Assembly: GCA_001603005.1 (NCBI GenBank)
Contig: LVAJ01000050.1
Location: 1-33,557 of the forward strand
Reading direction: 5' to 3'
DNA from: Clostridiales bacterium Firm_04
Lineage (GTDB): Bacteria; Bacillota; Clostridia; Oscillospirales; Ruminococcaceae
DNA: 33,557 nt
Shown here: positions 6,723-15,429 of the stretch, one piece after another
How positions within the stretch are numbered: the stretch's first letter is position 1
Layout: the number at the start of each line of letters is the position of its first letter
Notes under the pieces: generated by a model
Seen by the model: only the letters and a program-made list of their open reading frames with translations
Databases searched by the model: none
Told to the model about the DNA's origin: nothing
Position numbers and translations under genes: made by a program

Positions 6723-6912
6723 CCGCCTGCGTATGCTCCCGATGCGCGCAACTATTCACTATTCATTCTTCACCATTCATTGTTCACTTTATCCGCTAGG
6801 AGCAGTCACGAATGAGAAGCCGCGAATAGCGGCGTGTGCCGCGAATGCTGGGAGAGTCCGCGAAACCGGCTCCCGGAGGAAAACGGCAGCGGGCACTGCC
6901 CGCCCGCCCGCC
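6723..6912 (+). repeat. ATTCACTATTCA segment plus GC-rich module (copy 2)
   Basis: CGCCTGCGTATGCTCCCGAT starts this copy, followed by ATTCAC words (6750-6787), then GAGAAGCCGCGAATAGCGGC (from 6814) and the end GCGGGCACTGCCCGC. It is near-collinear with 33291-33498. It ends about 55 bp before the cellulase promoter. Confidence 0.78.
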
Positions 6913-6967
6913 GCAAGGATTGGGGAGTGCGGAATCCTGAACATTCGGTGAATATTCACGAAAAGAC

Positions 6968-6996
6968 TTGACATAAGGTGCCATTCGTGCTATGAT
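6968..6996 (+). promoter_or_regulatory. promoter of the GH9 cellulase gene
   Basis: Consensus TTGACA (6968-6973), 17-bp spacer, TATGAT (6991-6996). The leader is about 60 nt and has GAGAGGGGG at 7044-7052. Confidence 0.85.
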
Positions 6997-7060
6997 ATAA
7001 ATGGTAGATTGTGCGTAGAGGGCGCAAAATTACCGCAATTTTTGAGAGGGGGTATCACCT

Positions 7061-9757
7061 ATGAAATCCAAAAAGCTTGCCGCACTCATGTCTGCGGCAG
7101 TGCTGACCGTTACCGCGATGCCGTTCAGCTCCGTCGGTAATGTCTCCGCAGCCGGAAGCTATAATTATGCCGAAGCGCTGCAGAAATCCATGTTCTTCTA
7201 TGAGGTGCAGCAGTCCGGAAAGCTGCCGGACTGGAACAACGTTCAGTGGAGAGCAGATTCTATGGTCGATGAAAGCGGTAAGGAGACCGATGCCGTTCCC
7301 GGCGGCTGGTTCGATGCCGGCGACCACTTCAAATTCACCCTGACGAATGCGTATTCCGCTTCGATCATGGCGTGGGGCTATCTCGAATATAAGGATGCGA
7401 TCGAGAAAGCAGGCCTTGAGGAGCTCTACCGCAAGAACATCGTCTGGGGACTTGACTATGTCCTCGGCTGCGATCAGGGCGGCGGCTCCATGATCGGTAC
7501 GATCGGCGACTTCAAGGGCGGCGCGACCGACCATAACATCTGGTGCTCGCCGGAAGTCTATCTCCGCAGACACCATAAGGATACCGGCAACTGGACTCGC
7601 CCGAATGACGTCATCAAGAACGCTTCCGTTGCAGGTCTTTCCGCAGCAGCACTCGCAGAGGGCTACCTCATGCTGAAAGATACCGAGCCCGATAAGGCTG
7701 CAAACTATCTCAAGCACGCAAAAGACCTCTTTGCAGGTGCGGACAAGATCCGCGACACCAAAGACCGCGGCGGCATGGGCGACATGTACCCGACCAGCAC
7801 CTGGATCGAGGACTGCATGTATGCTGCGCTCTGGCTCTATAAGGCAACCGGCGATCAGTCCTATCTCGATAAGGTCGAAAAGGACTATATCCCGCAGTTC
7901 CCGACCGAAAGCCAGTCCACCGACTGGAAATATACATGGGGACTTTGCTGGGACGATACCACACAGGCGGCGGCGCTGCTCTATGCGCAGATCACCGGCA
8001 AGGATGAGTGGATCAACCACATTGACAAGCATATCCGCTACTGGATGGGCGGTTCCTCTGATCTGAAGCCGTTCGAGGGCAAGATCACCGCTGACGGTCT
8101 CTCCCACCTGACAAACTGGGGCTGCCTGCGCCATGCGACAAACACCGCATGGATCGCAAAGCTCGCATGCGACACCATTTTCAAGGATGACAGCGCAAAG
8201 GTCAGCAAGTATAATGCATGGGCTGACAGCCAGATGAACTACTGCTTCGGCGACAACAAGCTGAAAATGAGCTATGTCCTCGGCATGGGCGACAAGCAGC
8301 CGACCGCGATCCACCACAGAGGCGCTTCCGGTATCCACGATGACCACTGGAATGAGCTCGGTCAGGCATCCGGCAGCACCGGCGGCGAAAACTGGCAGAC
8401 CGAATATGCACACACGCTCTACGGCGCACTGATCGGCGGTCCGGACAGCACCGGCAATTACGGCAGCTATAAGGTCTCCGATTACCAGTACACCGAGGTC
8501 GCGATCGACTACAACGCGGGCTATACCGCCTGCCTCTGCGCGATGATCGACGAGAACGGCGGCAAGCCGCTCGCAGACTTCCCGCAGGATGAAACGCCGA
8601 AGTGGGACGAGTGGGAAGTCGCTGCAACGCTCAACGGCTCCGGCAACTCCTATACCGAGATCAAGGCGTGGGCGATGAACCACACCGCCTGGCCGGCAAG
8701 AGTCCAGAAGGACATCGAGCTGCGCTACTACTTCGATATCTCCGAGGTGCTCGAATCCGGTCTGACCGTTGACGATATCACGGTTCTGAGCAACGCACAG
8801 CAGTACAGTGCGGGCGATCCGGGCTACGCAACCTTCTCCGGCCCTCACCAGTATGACGGCAATATCTACTATGCAAGCATCAAGTTCGAGGACGGCAGAC
8901 AGATCTGCCCGATCGGACAGTCCGAGCACCGCGATGAGGTGCAGTTCCGCATCACCATTCCGGACGGCAAGGGCGGCACTTGGGATCCTTCCAATGACTG
9001 GTCCTATGAGGGCGTCGATAAGCTCGACCTCAAGAAGCCGGAATCCCTCAACAAGCATATCACCATGTATGCAAACGGCAAGCTCGTCTGGGGCGAGGAG
9101 CCGGACGGCACAAAGGCTACGCCGCTTGCGGATATCGGCGGCGCACAGCAGACCGTGACGACGGAGCCGACCTCCGCTGAGACCACCACGACCACGACCA
9201 TGACCACCGGCGGATTCAAGTATTCGCTGGAGCTCCGCAACGAGCCGACCAAGACGACCTATGCGATCGGCGAGGAACTCGACCTCGACGGCGGCTATGC
9301 GGAAGGCTGGATCACAGGACCTGATTTCAACGGCGATACGTTCAAGCAGCCGCTTACCTACGAAGGATTCACCATTGACGCTTCCGAGTTCGACAACACA
9401 AAGCCCGGAACCTACAAGATCTATGTGAAGTACGGTACCGCAACTGCTTCGTTTGAGGTGAAGGTCGTCAGCACGCCTTCTTCGGATACGACACCCTCCT
9501 CGAAGAACAGCGAGAGCCCAGACAGCAAGTTTCTCTACGGCGACGCTGACTGCAGCGGTGCTGTGGATGTTTCCGATGCTGTTCTTGTCGCTCGGTTTGT
9601 TAATTCGGACAAGGGCGCGAAAATTACGGAGCAGGGACTGACCAATGCAGACTGCGACGGCGTCAAGGGCGTCTCGACAGATGATATCACCCGCATTCTG
9701 ATGCTCGTTGCAAGAATGATCTCCGCAGACGACATGGGCAAAAAGCTCGACTTCTGA
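7061..9757 (+). CDS. cellulosomal GH9 endoglucanase with CBM3 and dockerin
   Basis: 898 residues. Domains in order: signal peptide (1-30), GH9 catalytic domain (about 32-505), CBM3c-like module (about 517-680), Thr-rich linker, bacterial Ig-like domain (about 725-800) and type I dockerin (about 824-888). Catalytic marks are GWFDAGDH with Asp85 and Asp88, HHRG with His418-His419, and Glu479 in TEVAIDYNAGY as the acid. The GH9-CBM3c arrangement is known from processive endoglucanases. The dockerin has two calcium loops (DADCSGAVDVSD and NADCDGVKGVSTDD). It is secreted and expected to dock onto a scaffoldin cohesin. It is transcribed alone, with the promoter at 6968 and a terminator at 9875. Confidence 0.96.
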   Translation: MKSKKLAALMSAAVLTVTAMPFSSVGNVSAAGSYNYAEALQKSMFFYEVQQSGKLPDWNNVQWRADSMVDESGKETDAVPGGWFDAGDHFKFTLTNAYSASIMAWGYLEYKDAIEKAGLEELYRKNIVWGLDYVLGCDQGGGSMIGTIGDFKGGATDHNIWCSPEVYLRRHHKDTGNWTRPNDVIKNASVAGLSAAALAEGYLMLKDTEPDKAANYLKHAKDLFAGADKIRDTKDRGGMGDMYPTSTWIEDCMYAALWLYKATGDQSYLDKVEKDYIPQFPTESQSTDWKYTWGLCWDDTTQAAALLYAQITGKDEWINHIDKHIRYWMGGSSDLKPFEGKITADGLSHLTNWGCLRHATNTAWIAKLACDTIFKDDSAKVSKYNAWADSQMNYCFGDNKLKMSYVLGMGDKQPTAIHHRGASGIHDDHWNELGQASGSTGGENWQTEYAHTLYGALIGGPDSTGNYGSYKVSDYQYTEVAIDYNAGYTACLCAMIDENGGKPLADFPQDETPKWDEWEVAATLNGSGNSYTEIKAWAMNHTAWPARVQKDIELRYYFDISEVLESGLTVDDITVLSNAQQYSAGDPGYATFSGPHQYDGNIYYASIKFEDGRQICPIGQSEHRDEVQFRITIPDGKGGTWDPSNDWSYEGVDKLDLKKPESLNKHITMYANGKLVWGEEPDGTKATPLADIGGAQQTVTTEPTSAETTTTTTMTTGGFKYSLELRNEPTKTTYAIGEELDLDGGYAEGWITGPDFNGDTFKQPLTYEGFTIDASEFDNTKPGTYKIYVKYGTATASFEVKVVSTPSSDTTPSSKNSESPDSKFLYGDADCSGAVDVSDAVLVARFVNSDKGAKITEQGLTNADCDGVKGVSTDDITRILMLVARMISADDMGKKLDF

Positions 9758-9874
9758 TCCGATCCTAAAACAGTGTCTCCGACGGATCCAAAATGGATCA
9801 TATTCCTTTGGCGGAGTATGGGGCAGCGCCCCATTACAAAGCATCGCGCAGCAATACCTTTATCAACAAGCAGA

Positions 9875-9915
9875 CGGCACCTCCGGTCATCCGATCAGAG
9901 GTGCCGCGCTTTTTG
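9875..9915 (+). terminator. terminator after the cellulase gene
   Basis: Stem CGGCACCTC (9875-9883) / GAGGTGCCG (9898-9906), followed by CGCTTTTTG. Apart from this and the next promoter, the gap 9758-10122 shows nothing recognisable. Confidence 0.75.
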
Positions 9916-9987
9916 CTGTTCAGACAGTACCGCTTCGATTTCAGCGCATTCCGCCTGCGATTCGGCTATTTTTGTTCAAAATGTCCC

Positions 9988-10016
9988 TTGAGGTTGCACG
10001 GGTTTTGTGCTATAAT
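9988..10016 (+). promoter_or_regulatory. promoter of the CarD-family gene
   Basis: TTGAGG (9988-9993), 17 bp, TATAAT (10011-10016). Confidence 0.75.
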
Positions 10017-10122
10017 AATAGTAGGGCAATTTTGCTTTTTGCAGAATCGGTATATCGGGTATGCGTTCCGCACCGGTGAACCGGCTTTTCCGGATGCATC
10101 CCGCGAGAAGGAGGACAGTACC

Positions 10123-10644
10123 ATGAGTCAGCAATACGAACCCGGCATGCATGTCCGGTACGGGGGCACCGGCATCTGCCTGATCGACCGCGTGGAAGAA
10201 GTACCGTATCCCGGCCCGCAGCCGATGCGGCTTTGCTATGTTCTGAAACCGCTCCGGAATGTCGGCATGGAGGTTTCCGTTCCGCTCGACAACGAAACGC
10301 TCTGCGCAAAAATGCAGCCGCTCCGCTCCAGAGAGGAGATCGACAGCATGCTGGACGCGGCGCTGCAGGACACCGAAATGCCGTGGAATGAAGAACGCAA
10401 GCTCCGCGGCGCAGAGTTCCGGAAGATCCTTGCCGGCGGCGATGCGCACGAGCTGCTCCGCATGATCCGCTGCATTTTGCGTCAGAGCAAGATACTCCGT
10501 GCAGCAGGCAAGCATCTCTCCGCAATGGACGACAATGCGCGGAAGGATGCCGCGAGAATGCTGGATGAGGAATTTGCGTTCTCGCTGAACATGACGCCCG
10601 AAGAAGCCAGCAATTATATCTGCGAAAAGCTGAATCAGGAATAA
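10123..10644 (+). CDS. CarD/CdnL-family transcription regulator
   Basis: 173 residues. The N-terminal domain (about 5-60) fits the CarD/CdnL/TRCF RNA-polymerase-interacting domain: YEPGMHVRYGGTGICLIDRV followed by a YVLKPL strand and EVSVPLDNE. The C-terminal part is helical. Family members bind the polymerase beta subunit and stabilise open promoter complexes. The ATG at 10123 follows AAGGAGG with 8-bp spacing; the frame is open further upstream, but that part overlaps the promoter and is not coding. It lies between two dockerin genes, each with its own promoter, so no operon link is evident. Confidence 0.85.
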   Translation: MSQQYEPGMHVRYGGTGICLIDRVEEVPYPGPQPMRLCYVLKPLRNVGMEVSVPLDNETLCAKMQPLRSREEIDSMLDAALQDTEMPWNEERKLRGAEFRKILAGGDAHELLRMIRCILRQSKILRAAGKHLSAMDDNARKDAARMLDEEFAFSLNMTPEEASNYICEKLNQE

Positions 10645-10680
10645 ATAATTGACCTTTTTATGGAAAATGCAGAAAAATGA

Positions 10681-10709
10681 TTGACAAATCGTTGGAACTT
10701 ATGTATAAT
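10681..10709 (+). promoter_or_regulatory. consensus promoter of the dockerin-peptidase gene
   Basis: TTGACA (10681-10686), 17 bp, TATAAT (10704-10709): a perfect consensus match. The ribosome site is AAAGGAG at 10743-10749. Confidence 0.88.
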
Positions 10710-10757
10710 GAAAACACAGTACCACAATCCGTTCATTCCGTAAAAGGAGTTCCTGTC

Positions 10758-11513
10758 ATGAAGCGAATCATTCAGAAGATGCTCGCCGTGCTCTGCGCCG
10801 GCTGCATGCTGACCGCTTTTTCCGCGCCGCAGATCACGCGCGCCGCGGACGCACAGAGCAGCATTTCCGCTGCAGCCAGTGCGGTCACCGAACAATCCGC
10901 CTATCAGGCGATCACCGCGATGAAATCCCGCTATCCCGAAGGCACAAGCTATAATAACAACAGGTATTACGCATGGAAAGGCGGCATTTTCTCCGGCGGC
11001 TACGGCTGCGCGGGCTTTGCCTTTGAAATGAGCGATGCGGCATTCGGCTCGCTCCCCGCACGCTATTTCTACGATTACAGCAAGATCCGCGTCGGCGATA
11101 TCCTGCGCGTGGAAAACAACTCGCATTCTGTCATCGTGCTGGAGATCCGCAGCAGTGAGATCGTGGTCGCAGAGGGCAATTACAACGGAAAAGTACACTG
11201 GGGCAGAACGATCCCGCTTTCCGAGATCCGCAGCAGCAAGACCGCTTACGGTCTGACGCGCTATCCGGAGCTGCTCCGCGGCGATCTCGACGGCAGCAGC
11301 AGTGTCTCCGCGAAGGACGCACAGCTTGCGCTGATCGCCTATACCAAGCTGTTCTCGCAGCAGGGCAGCGGACTTTCCGATCTCCAGTTTTCCGCAGCAG
11401 ATGCCAACCGGAACGGCAAACTCGATGCGCGCGATCCGCAACTGATCCTCATGTACTACGTCAGCAATTCCGTCAGCGGCAAGTCGCGCACATGGGAACA
11501 GCTGATCGGGTAA
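10758..11513 (+). CDS. secreted dockerin protein with NlpC/CHAP-like cysteine-peptidase domain
   Basis: 251 residues. Signal peptide (about 1-30), a small domain with Cys84 (GYGCAGFAF), His123 (NNSHSVIVLE) and a polar third position near Glu139/Asn141, then a C-terminal dockerin (about 173-240). The dockerin has calcium-loop residues in GDLDGSSSVSAKD and DANRNGKLDARD. The Cys-His order and spacing resemble papain-like NlpC/P60 or CHAP amidases, which cut peptidoglycan or peptides; the fold is inferred. It should attach to the cellulosome or a cell-surface cohesin. A role in wall turnover or scaffold maturation is possible. It is flanked by a perfect promoter and a strong terminator. Confidence 0.8.
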   Translation: MKRIIQKMLAVLCAGCMLTAFSAPQITRAADAQSSISAAASAVTEQSAYQAITAMKSRYPEGTSYNNNRYYAWKGGIFSGGYGCAGFAFEMSDAAFGSLPARYFYDYSKIRVGDILRVENNSHSVIVLEIRSSEIVVAEGNYNGKVHWGRTIPLSEIRSSKTAYGLTRYPELLRGDLDGSSSVSAKDAQLALIAYTKLFSQQGSGLSDLQFSAADANRNGKLDARDPQLILMYYVSNSVSGKSRTWEQLIG

Positions 11514-11526
11514 AACCGTATACCAG

Positions 11527-11557
11527 AACAGCCGGACAATCATCCGGCTGTTTTTTT
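11527..11557 (+). terminator. rho-independent terminator
   Basis: AACAGCCGGA (11527-11536) / TCCGGCTGTT (11543-11552), followed by T residues to 11557. Confidence 0.92.
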
Positions 11558-11564
11558 GTGATGC

Positions 11565-11593
11565 TGTAACGAAACAGCATCCCCGTTCGTCTA
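11565..11593 (+). promoter_or_regulatory. predicted ECF-type autoregulatory promoter
   Basis: TGTAAC (11565-11570), 17 bp, CGTCTA (11588-11593). It matches the AAC...CGT pattern of SigX/SigM-type promoters and lies directly upstream of an ECF sigma gene. Confidence 0.6.
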
Positions 11594-11615
11594 ATCAGTA
11601 AAGGAGGTGAACGCG

Positions 11616-12134
11616 ATGAGAGATCCGCAGCCGGAATTTGATGAGATCTACCGGCGCTATGCCGCAGACATTTACCGCTACCTGCTGCGCCTGACCGAAA
11701 ATGAGACACTCGCAATGGATCTGCTGCAGGACACAATGCTGAAAGCCTTCACGGAAATCGACCGCTTTCGCGGGGAATGTGCGCTGAAAACATGGCTCTG
11801 CACGATCGCACGGAATCTCTGGCGCGATCACCTCAAAAAAGCCGAAACCCGCAATCTGCCGCTGGAGGAATCGTGGAATATCCCCGACAGCGACAGCTTT
11901 TCGCAGCGGCTCGAAGATCAGGCGCAGGCCATGCAAATCCATGCGCTGCTGCACCGCATGGAGGAACCCTACAAGGAGGTCTTCTCCCTGCGGATCTTCG
12001 CGGAGCTGCGCTTTCAGGAGATCGGCGCGGTCTTCGGCAAAACCGAAAGCTGGGCGCGCGTGACATTCTACCGCGCCAAGAAAAAACTGATCGGAATGCT
12101 GGAACAGGAGGATGCATATGAACAGTCAGAATGA
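11616..12134 (+). CDS. ECF sigma factor with zinc-finger anti-sigma partner
   Basis: 172 residues. Region 2 (about 9-70, YRRYAADIYRYLLRLTENET and the LLQDTMLKAF core) and region 4 (about 108-160, EEPYKEVFSLRIFAELRFQE then IGAVFGKTESWARVTFYRAK). It resembles the SigV/SigX-like ECF group of Firmicutes that answers envelope stress. The ATG at 11616 follows AAGGAGGTGA at 11601-11610; a GTG at 11607 lies inside that ribosome site and is rejected. It overlaps the anti-sigma gene by 17 bp. A matching ECF promoter at 11565 suggests self-activation. Confidence 0.94.
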   Translation: MRDPQPEFDEIYRRYAADIYRYLLRLTENETLAMDLLQDTMLKAFTEIDRFRGECALKTWLCTIARNLWRDHLKKAETRNLPLEESWNIPDSDSFSQRLEDQAQAMQIHALLHRMEEPYKEVFSLRIFAELRFQEIGAVFGKTESWARVTFYRAKKKLIGMLEQEDAYEQSE

Positions 12135-13308
12135 AACCTGCGGGATCATTGAGGATCTGATCCCGCTTTACGCCGAAAATCTTTGCAGCGAGGAATCCCG
12201 CGCTGCCGTCGAGACGCATTTGCAGCACTGCGAACGCTGCCGCAAGCTCGCCGATGCGCTGCCCGCTGCACCGCCCGTCCCCGCAGAAGCGGTTCCCGAT
12301 GAGGCGAAAACCTTCCGCAAGGTCAACCGCTTCATGACGAAAAACAGGCGGCTCAATCTCGTTCTGATTCTGCTGCTTGCGCTGATCCTGCTCGGACTGG
12401 GGCTGCTGACGGTCGGGCAGATCGACAAATCACTCGGCATCCCGAGCTTTGAGAGCATTGTCGATCATTTCCGGATCCGCAGACTGGTGCGCATGATCGC
12501 AGAGGGCGATGCCGAAGGCTTTCTCCCGCAGCTCACCGGCGACAACTACACCGGTTTCAGCAGCTTATCGCAGATCAGCAGTGCTTATGCCGATACCGCA
12601 AAGCAATACAGCGCACTGCTGCCGGACGCATATCAGGCTGCCTACGGCAGCGAAAAAGTGCAGCGCATCAAACTGGAAACAGAATATGTACCGTTCATCT
12701 ATTCGAGTGAAGGCGGCAAACTGGGAAACGTTCAGGTCCAATCGGAAGCGGAGGTCACCTTCCAAAGCGGAAAAACCATGACCGTCGATCTCTCCAAATC
12801 TGCACTGGACGGCAAATTTGACATTCATGTGACAGACGATCAGGCGGAATCCGATATAATGTCATTCCTGCTGCAAGGAACAGGCAATGACTATTGCAAT
12901 CTCATCAATCTGATTGCGAATCCTTCTTTTGAGCGGCTCCCCGGCATACTGGTCAACCGGATGTCCAAAAAGTCGGCGAACGAAGAAGCAGAAAAGCGGC
13001 ATTGCGCATATATCGCAAACTGCTTTGATACGGAAAGCCGCGCCGCGATCCTCGAACGGATCCGGTCGTTCCGTGAATCCTATACCGTCACGAACTGCAT
13101 CCTCTCGCAAATGCATTACGATGCCGAAACAAAGACGATCTTCTGGGATCTCGCACTCGAAGCCGAAGACGGGAGCGGAAAAGCGCTGCTGGAAACGCGT
13201 TTTACCCGCGTACTCTCCGGTCTCTGCCCGCAGGATCCCGCACAGAACAAGGTCTACCCCGACGGCTGCTCCGAAGCGCTCGCCGATGACCTGTGCAATC
13301 TGTTCTGA
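12118..13308 (+). CDS. transmembrane anti-sigma factor with zinc-finger (ZAS-like) domain
   Basis: 396 residues. The N-terminal cytoplasmic domain has the HxxxCxxC zinc motif of anti-sigma factors (His34, Cys38, Cys41 in HLQHCERC). One transmembrane helix follows (about 79-101), then a large extracytoplasmic part of about 290 residues with no recognised domain. It should hold the upstream sigma factor inactive at the membrane until a signal arrives outside. The ATG at 12118 is 6 nt after AGGAGG, itself inside the sigma gene, so translation is coupled. The stimulus cannot be read from the sequence. Confidence 0.88.
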   Translation: MNSQNETCGIIEDLIPLYAENLCSEESRAAVETHLQHCERCRKLADALPAAPPVPAEAVPDEAKTFRKVNRFMTKNRRLNLVLILLLALILLGLGLLTVGQIDKSLGIPSFESIVDHFRIRRLVRMIAEGDAEGFLPQLTGDNYTGFSSLSQISSAYADTAKQYSALLPDAYQAAYGSEKVQRIKLETEYVPFIYSSEGGKLGNVQVQSEAEVTFQSGKTMTVDLSKSALDGKFDIHVTDDQAESDIMSFLLQGTGNDYCNLINLIANPSFERLPGILVNRMSKKSANEEAEKRHCAYIANCFDTESRAAILERIRSFRESYTVTNCILSQMHYDAETKTIFWDLALEAEDGSGKALLETRFTRVLSGLCPQDPAQNKVYPDGCSEALADDLCNLF

Positions 13309-13318
13309 ATATCAAAAA

Positions 13319-13350
13319 CGCCGGCTCCCCTTTCCGATCGGGAGCCGGCG
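13319..13350. terminator. shared convergent terminator
   Basis: 11-bp stem CGCCGGCTCCC (13319-13329) / GGGAGCCGGCG (13340-13350). On the minus strand it is followed by TTTTTGATATTC, so it mainly serves the minus-strand operon; on the plus strand it follows the anti-sigma gene. Confidence 0.85.
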
Positions 13351-13358
13351 CTTGCTGT

Positions 13359-14120
13359 TCAGAAATTGTGGCAATACTGCGTGCAGAGCTTGTCCGTGCA
13401 GTTTGCGCATTTGAGCGCGGCATTCGTATTTTCCCAGAAGCGCTCCGGATACATCATGATGCAGAGCTCCCAGATCAGCCAGTCCGCCGCCGCCATGAGC
13501 AGAAGCGTCCGCGAAAAGAATCCGCTGACCGTGATCATCGGGGAAAACATCATCAGATGATCCCAGTTGAAGATCCGGCAGGTCGTGCAGCATTTCGCTT
13601 TCAGGATCAGCCGGAACGGACACCAGACCAGCACGCAGATCAGGTCGCAGACATAAAACACAATTGTGATCATGAACAGCGCCTCATCATGCAGCACATC
13701 AAATACACGCAGCAGCGAGACAATTCCCACAACTGCCGCCCAGATGCCGAAGACCTTGTATGCCGCCTTCGTGGTCTCGATGATATGCCGCCGCAATGCC
13801 TGATAATTGAACGCTTCCTTGATCGGCTGGAACCGGAATCTGAAATGCTTCTGCGAACCGAGCGCGATCACGAGCCGCTTTTTGACCGGTACCAGCTGCC
13901 AGAGCATATCCAGCATCCATGTCAGCCAGAGCAGATGCAGCGGCGTGAACCGCCGGAAGAAATTCCAGCCTTCCAGCACCGCGATCTGCTGCCGGTCAAA
14001 AATCAGAATCAGAATGCACGCTGCCAGAATCAGGCAGCGGATCACAAGCTGTGCCGTATACAGCTTTCTGGTTTTGGATGCACCATGCGGCGCACGGCTG
14101 CCGGCAATTGCCTTTTGCAT
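13359..14120 (-). CDS. unrecognised multi-pass membrane protein with cysteine clusters
   Basis: 253 residues, not recognised. Four to five hydrophobic segments are visible (about 24-41, 60-77, 122-138, 150-170, 196-218). Cys177, Cys178 and Cys181 sit in a loop (KCCTTCRIFNWDH), and the C-terminus has Cys238, Cys241, Cys246 and Cys250 (CANCTDKLCTQYC), a spacing that could hold zinc or an iron-sulfur cluster. It is the last gene of the minus-strand operon, 35 bp after the activase-related gene. A redox role beside an iron-sulfur enzyme is possible but unproven. Confidence 0.7.
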   Translation of the reverse strand: MQKAIAGSRAPHGASKTRKLYTAQLVIRCLILAACILILIFDRQQIAVLEGWNFFRRFTPLHLLWLTWMLDMLWQLVPVKKRLVIALGSQKHFRFRFQPIKEAFNYQALRRHIIETTKAAYKVFGIWAAVVGIVSLLRVFDVLHDEALFMITIVFYVCDLICVLVWCPFRLILKAKCCTTCRIFNWDHLMMFSPMITVSGFFSRTLLLMAAADWLIWELCIMMYPERFWENTNAALKCANCTDKLCTQYCHNF

Positions 14121-14155
14121 GAAAAATCCCGCCTTTTCGGTATCGGGCGCGCGCC

Positions 14156-15394
14156 TTACGGACTGACCTTCGGCTGCCGCGCGTTTGCAAGCATCAGCTT
14201 CACACGGTTTTCCTGATTGACGCGCGTCGCGCCGGGATCATAGTCGATCGCCGTGATATTGGCATCGGGATAGGCATTCTTGATGACGCGCATCATGCCC
14301 TTTGCCACGATATGATTCGGCAGACAGCCGAACGGCTGCGTGCAGATGATGTTCTCTGTGCCGGATTCGACCAGCGCAGCCATTTCCGCAGTGATGAGCC
14401 AGCCCTCGCCCATGCTCACGCCCTGACTGATATACTTGTCGGCGCGGTCGCGCAGATGCTCAAAATCATGCGGCGGATCAAAGACACCGTGCTTCTTCAC
14501 TGCATTGATCTGCTGCTTCTGCATCGCGTAGATCGCCTTGTAGCCGATGCCGTTATACAGCACTTTCTTGTCGATAAAATGGTAGAGCTTGCCGTCCACC
14601 GCCGTGCTGATCGCGCAGTACATGACAAATTCCAGCAGCGACGGGATCACCGGCTCGCAGCCCTCGGAGAGCAGATAATCTTCCAGATGATTGTTCGCAA
14701 GCGGCGAATATTTGACATAGATCTCGCCGACAATGCCGACGCGCACCTTGTTTCTCGCCGTGCGCGGGATCGCCGCAAAATCATCGAGAATGCGCTTGTA
14801 AAGCCTGCCGGTATGCAGAAATTCCTTCGACTGGAACGCCTTTTCCAGCCGGCGCTGCCATTTGAGCAGCAGCTTATCCGTTGCACCGCGCTGCAATTCG
14901 TAGGGGCGGCACTGGTTCGCGACCAGCATCAGCAGATCGCCGTACAGCACCGCATAGAGGAATTTCAGGAAGATCGCAGGCGTCATCTGCCAGCCGGATT
15001 TCGGATCCTTTTCGAGTCCGGAGAAATTCAGCGAAATGACCGGAACCTGCGGGAACTGCTCGGCCAGCGCCTTGCGCAGCAGGTGGATATAATTCGAGGC
15101 ACGGCAGCCGCCGCCGGTCTGCGTGATCAGCAGTGCGGTGCGGTTCGGATCATAGCGCCCCGATTTCAGCGCTTCCATGAACTGCCCGATGACCAGCAGC
15201 GCCGGATAACAGGTATCGTTGTGCACATTCTTGAGCCCCTCGTCCACGACCGCGCGGCTAGCCGTCCGCAGCAGCTCGCAGTGATAGCCGTAGGGCTTGA
15301 GAATGCTGATCAGAAGCTGAAAATGCACCGGCAGCATATCCGGCACAAGAATGGTGTGGGTTTTCTTCATTTCCGGTGTAAACCGTGCTGACAT
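14156..15394 (-). CDS. acyl-CoA dehydratase activase-related protein (DUF2229-type, stand-alone)
   Basis: 412 residues. The sequence fits the C-terminal half of large 2-hydroxyacyl-CoA dehydratase/activase-related proteins: NDTCYPALLVIGQF (Cys62), TQTGGGCRASNY (Cys97) and CTQPFGCLPNH (Cys351, Cys357), plus IDYDPGAT near the end. These cysteines probably bind an iron-sulfur cluster. In many Clostridia this part is fused to one or two ATPase activase domains; here it stands alone and no activase or dehydratase subunit gene is adjacent. The ATG at 15394 follows GGAGG with 6-bp spacing. The substrate is unknown. Confidence 0.75.
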   Translation of the reverse strand: MSARFTPEMKKTHTILVPDMLPVHFQLLISILKPYGYHCELLRTASRAVVDEGLKNVHNDTCYPALLVIGQFMEALKSGRYDPNRTALLITQTGGGCRASNYIHLLRKALAEQFPQVPVISLNFSGLEKDPKSGWQMTPAIFLKFLYAVLYGDLLMLVANQCRPYELQRGATDKLLLKWQRRLEKAFQSKEFLHTGRLYKRILDDFAAIPRTARNKVRVGIVGEIYVKYSPLANNHLEDYLLSEGCEPVIPSLLEFVMYCAISTAVDGKLYHFIDKKVLYNGIGYKAIYAMQKQQINAVKKHGVFDPPHDFEHLRDRADKYISQGVSMGEGWLITAEMAALVESGTENIICTQPFGCLPNHIVAKGMMRVIKNAYPDANITAIDYDPGATRVNQENRVKLMLANARQPKVSP

Positions 15395-15429
15395 TTGTAT
15401 CCTCCGCTCTCACTCATAACCTCTGCGTA

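Larger units (their letters stand above)
6062..6967. other. gene-poor interval with intergenic repeats
   Basis: The stretch from 6062 to about 6290 shows nothing recognisable beyond promoter-proximal sequence. From 6291 to 6912 it is built of the ATTCACTATTCA segments, GC-rich modules and one long-hairpin copy listed separately. Possible reading frames are all open only by chance across repeats and lack ribosome sites. Confidence 0.65.

Noticed and set aside
6291..6790. ATTCAC-type words as a possible CRISPR array
   Set aside because: The words are 6-12 bp, directly adjacent or irregularly spaced, with no unique spacers of constant length and no cas genes in the window.
7055..9844. 929-codon open frame on the minus strand opposite the cellulase
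   Set aside because: It is a shadow of a biased plus-strand gene: no ribosome site, low-complexity hydrophobic and Arg-rich translation, and the plus strand encodes a clear multi-domain cellulase.
9793..10122. N-terminal extension of the CarD-family protein
   Set aside because: It crosses a terminator and the sigma-A promoter at 9988-10016 and has no ribosome site; the CarD domain starts just after the ATG at 10123.
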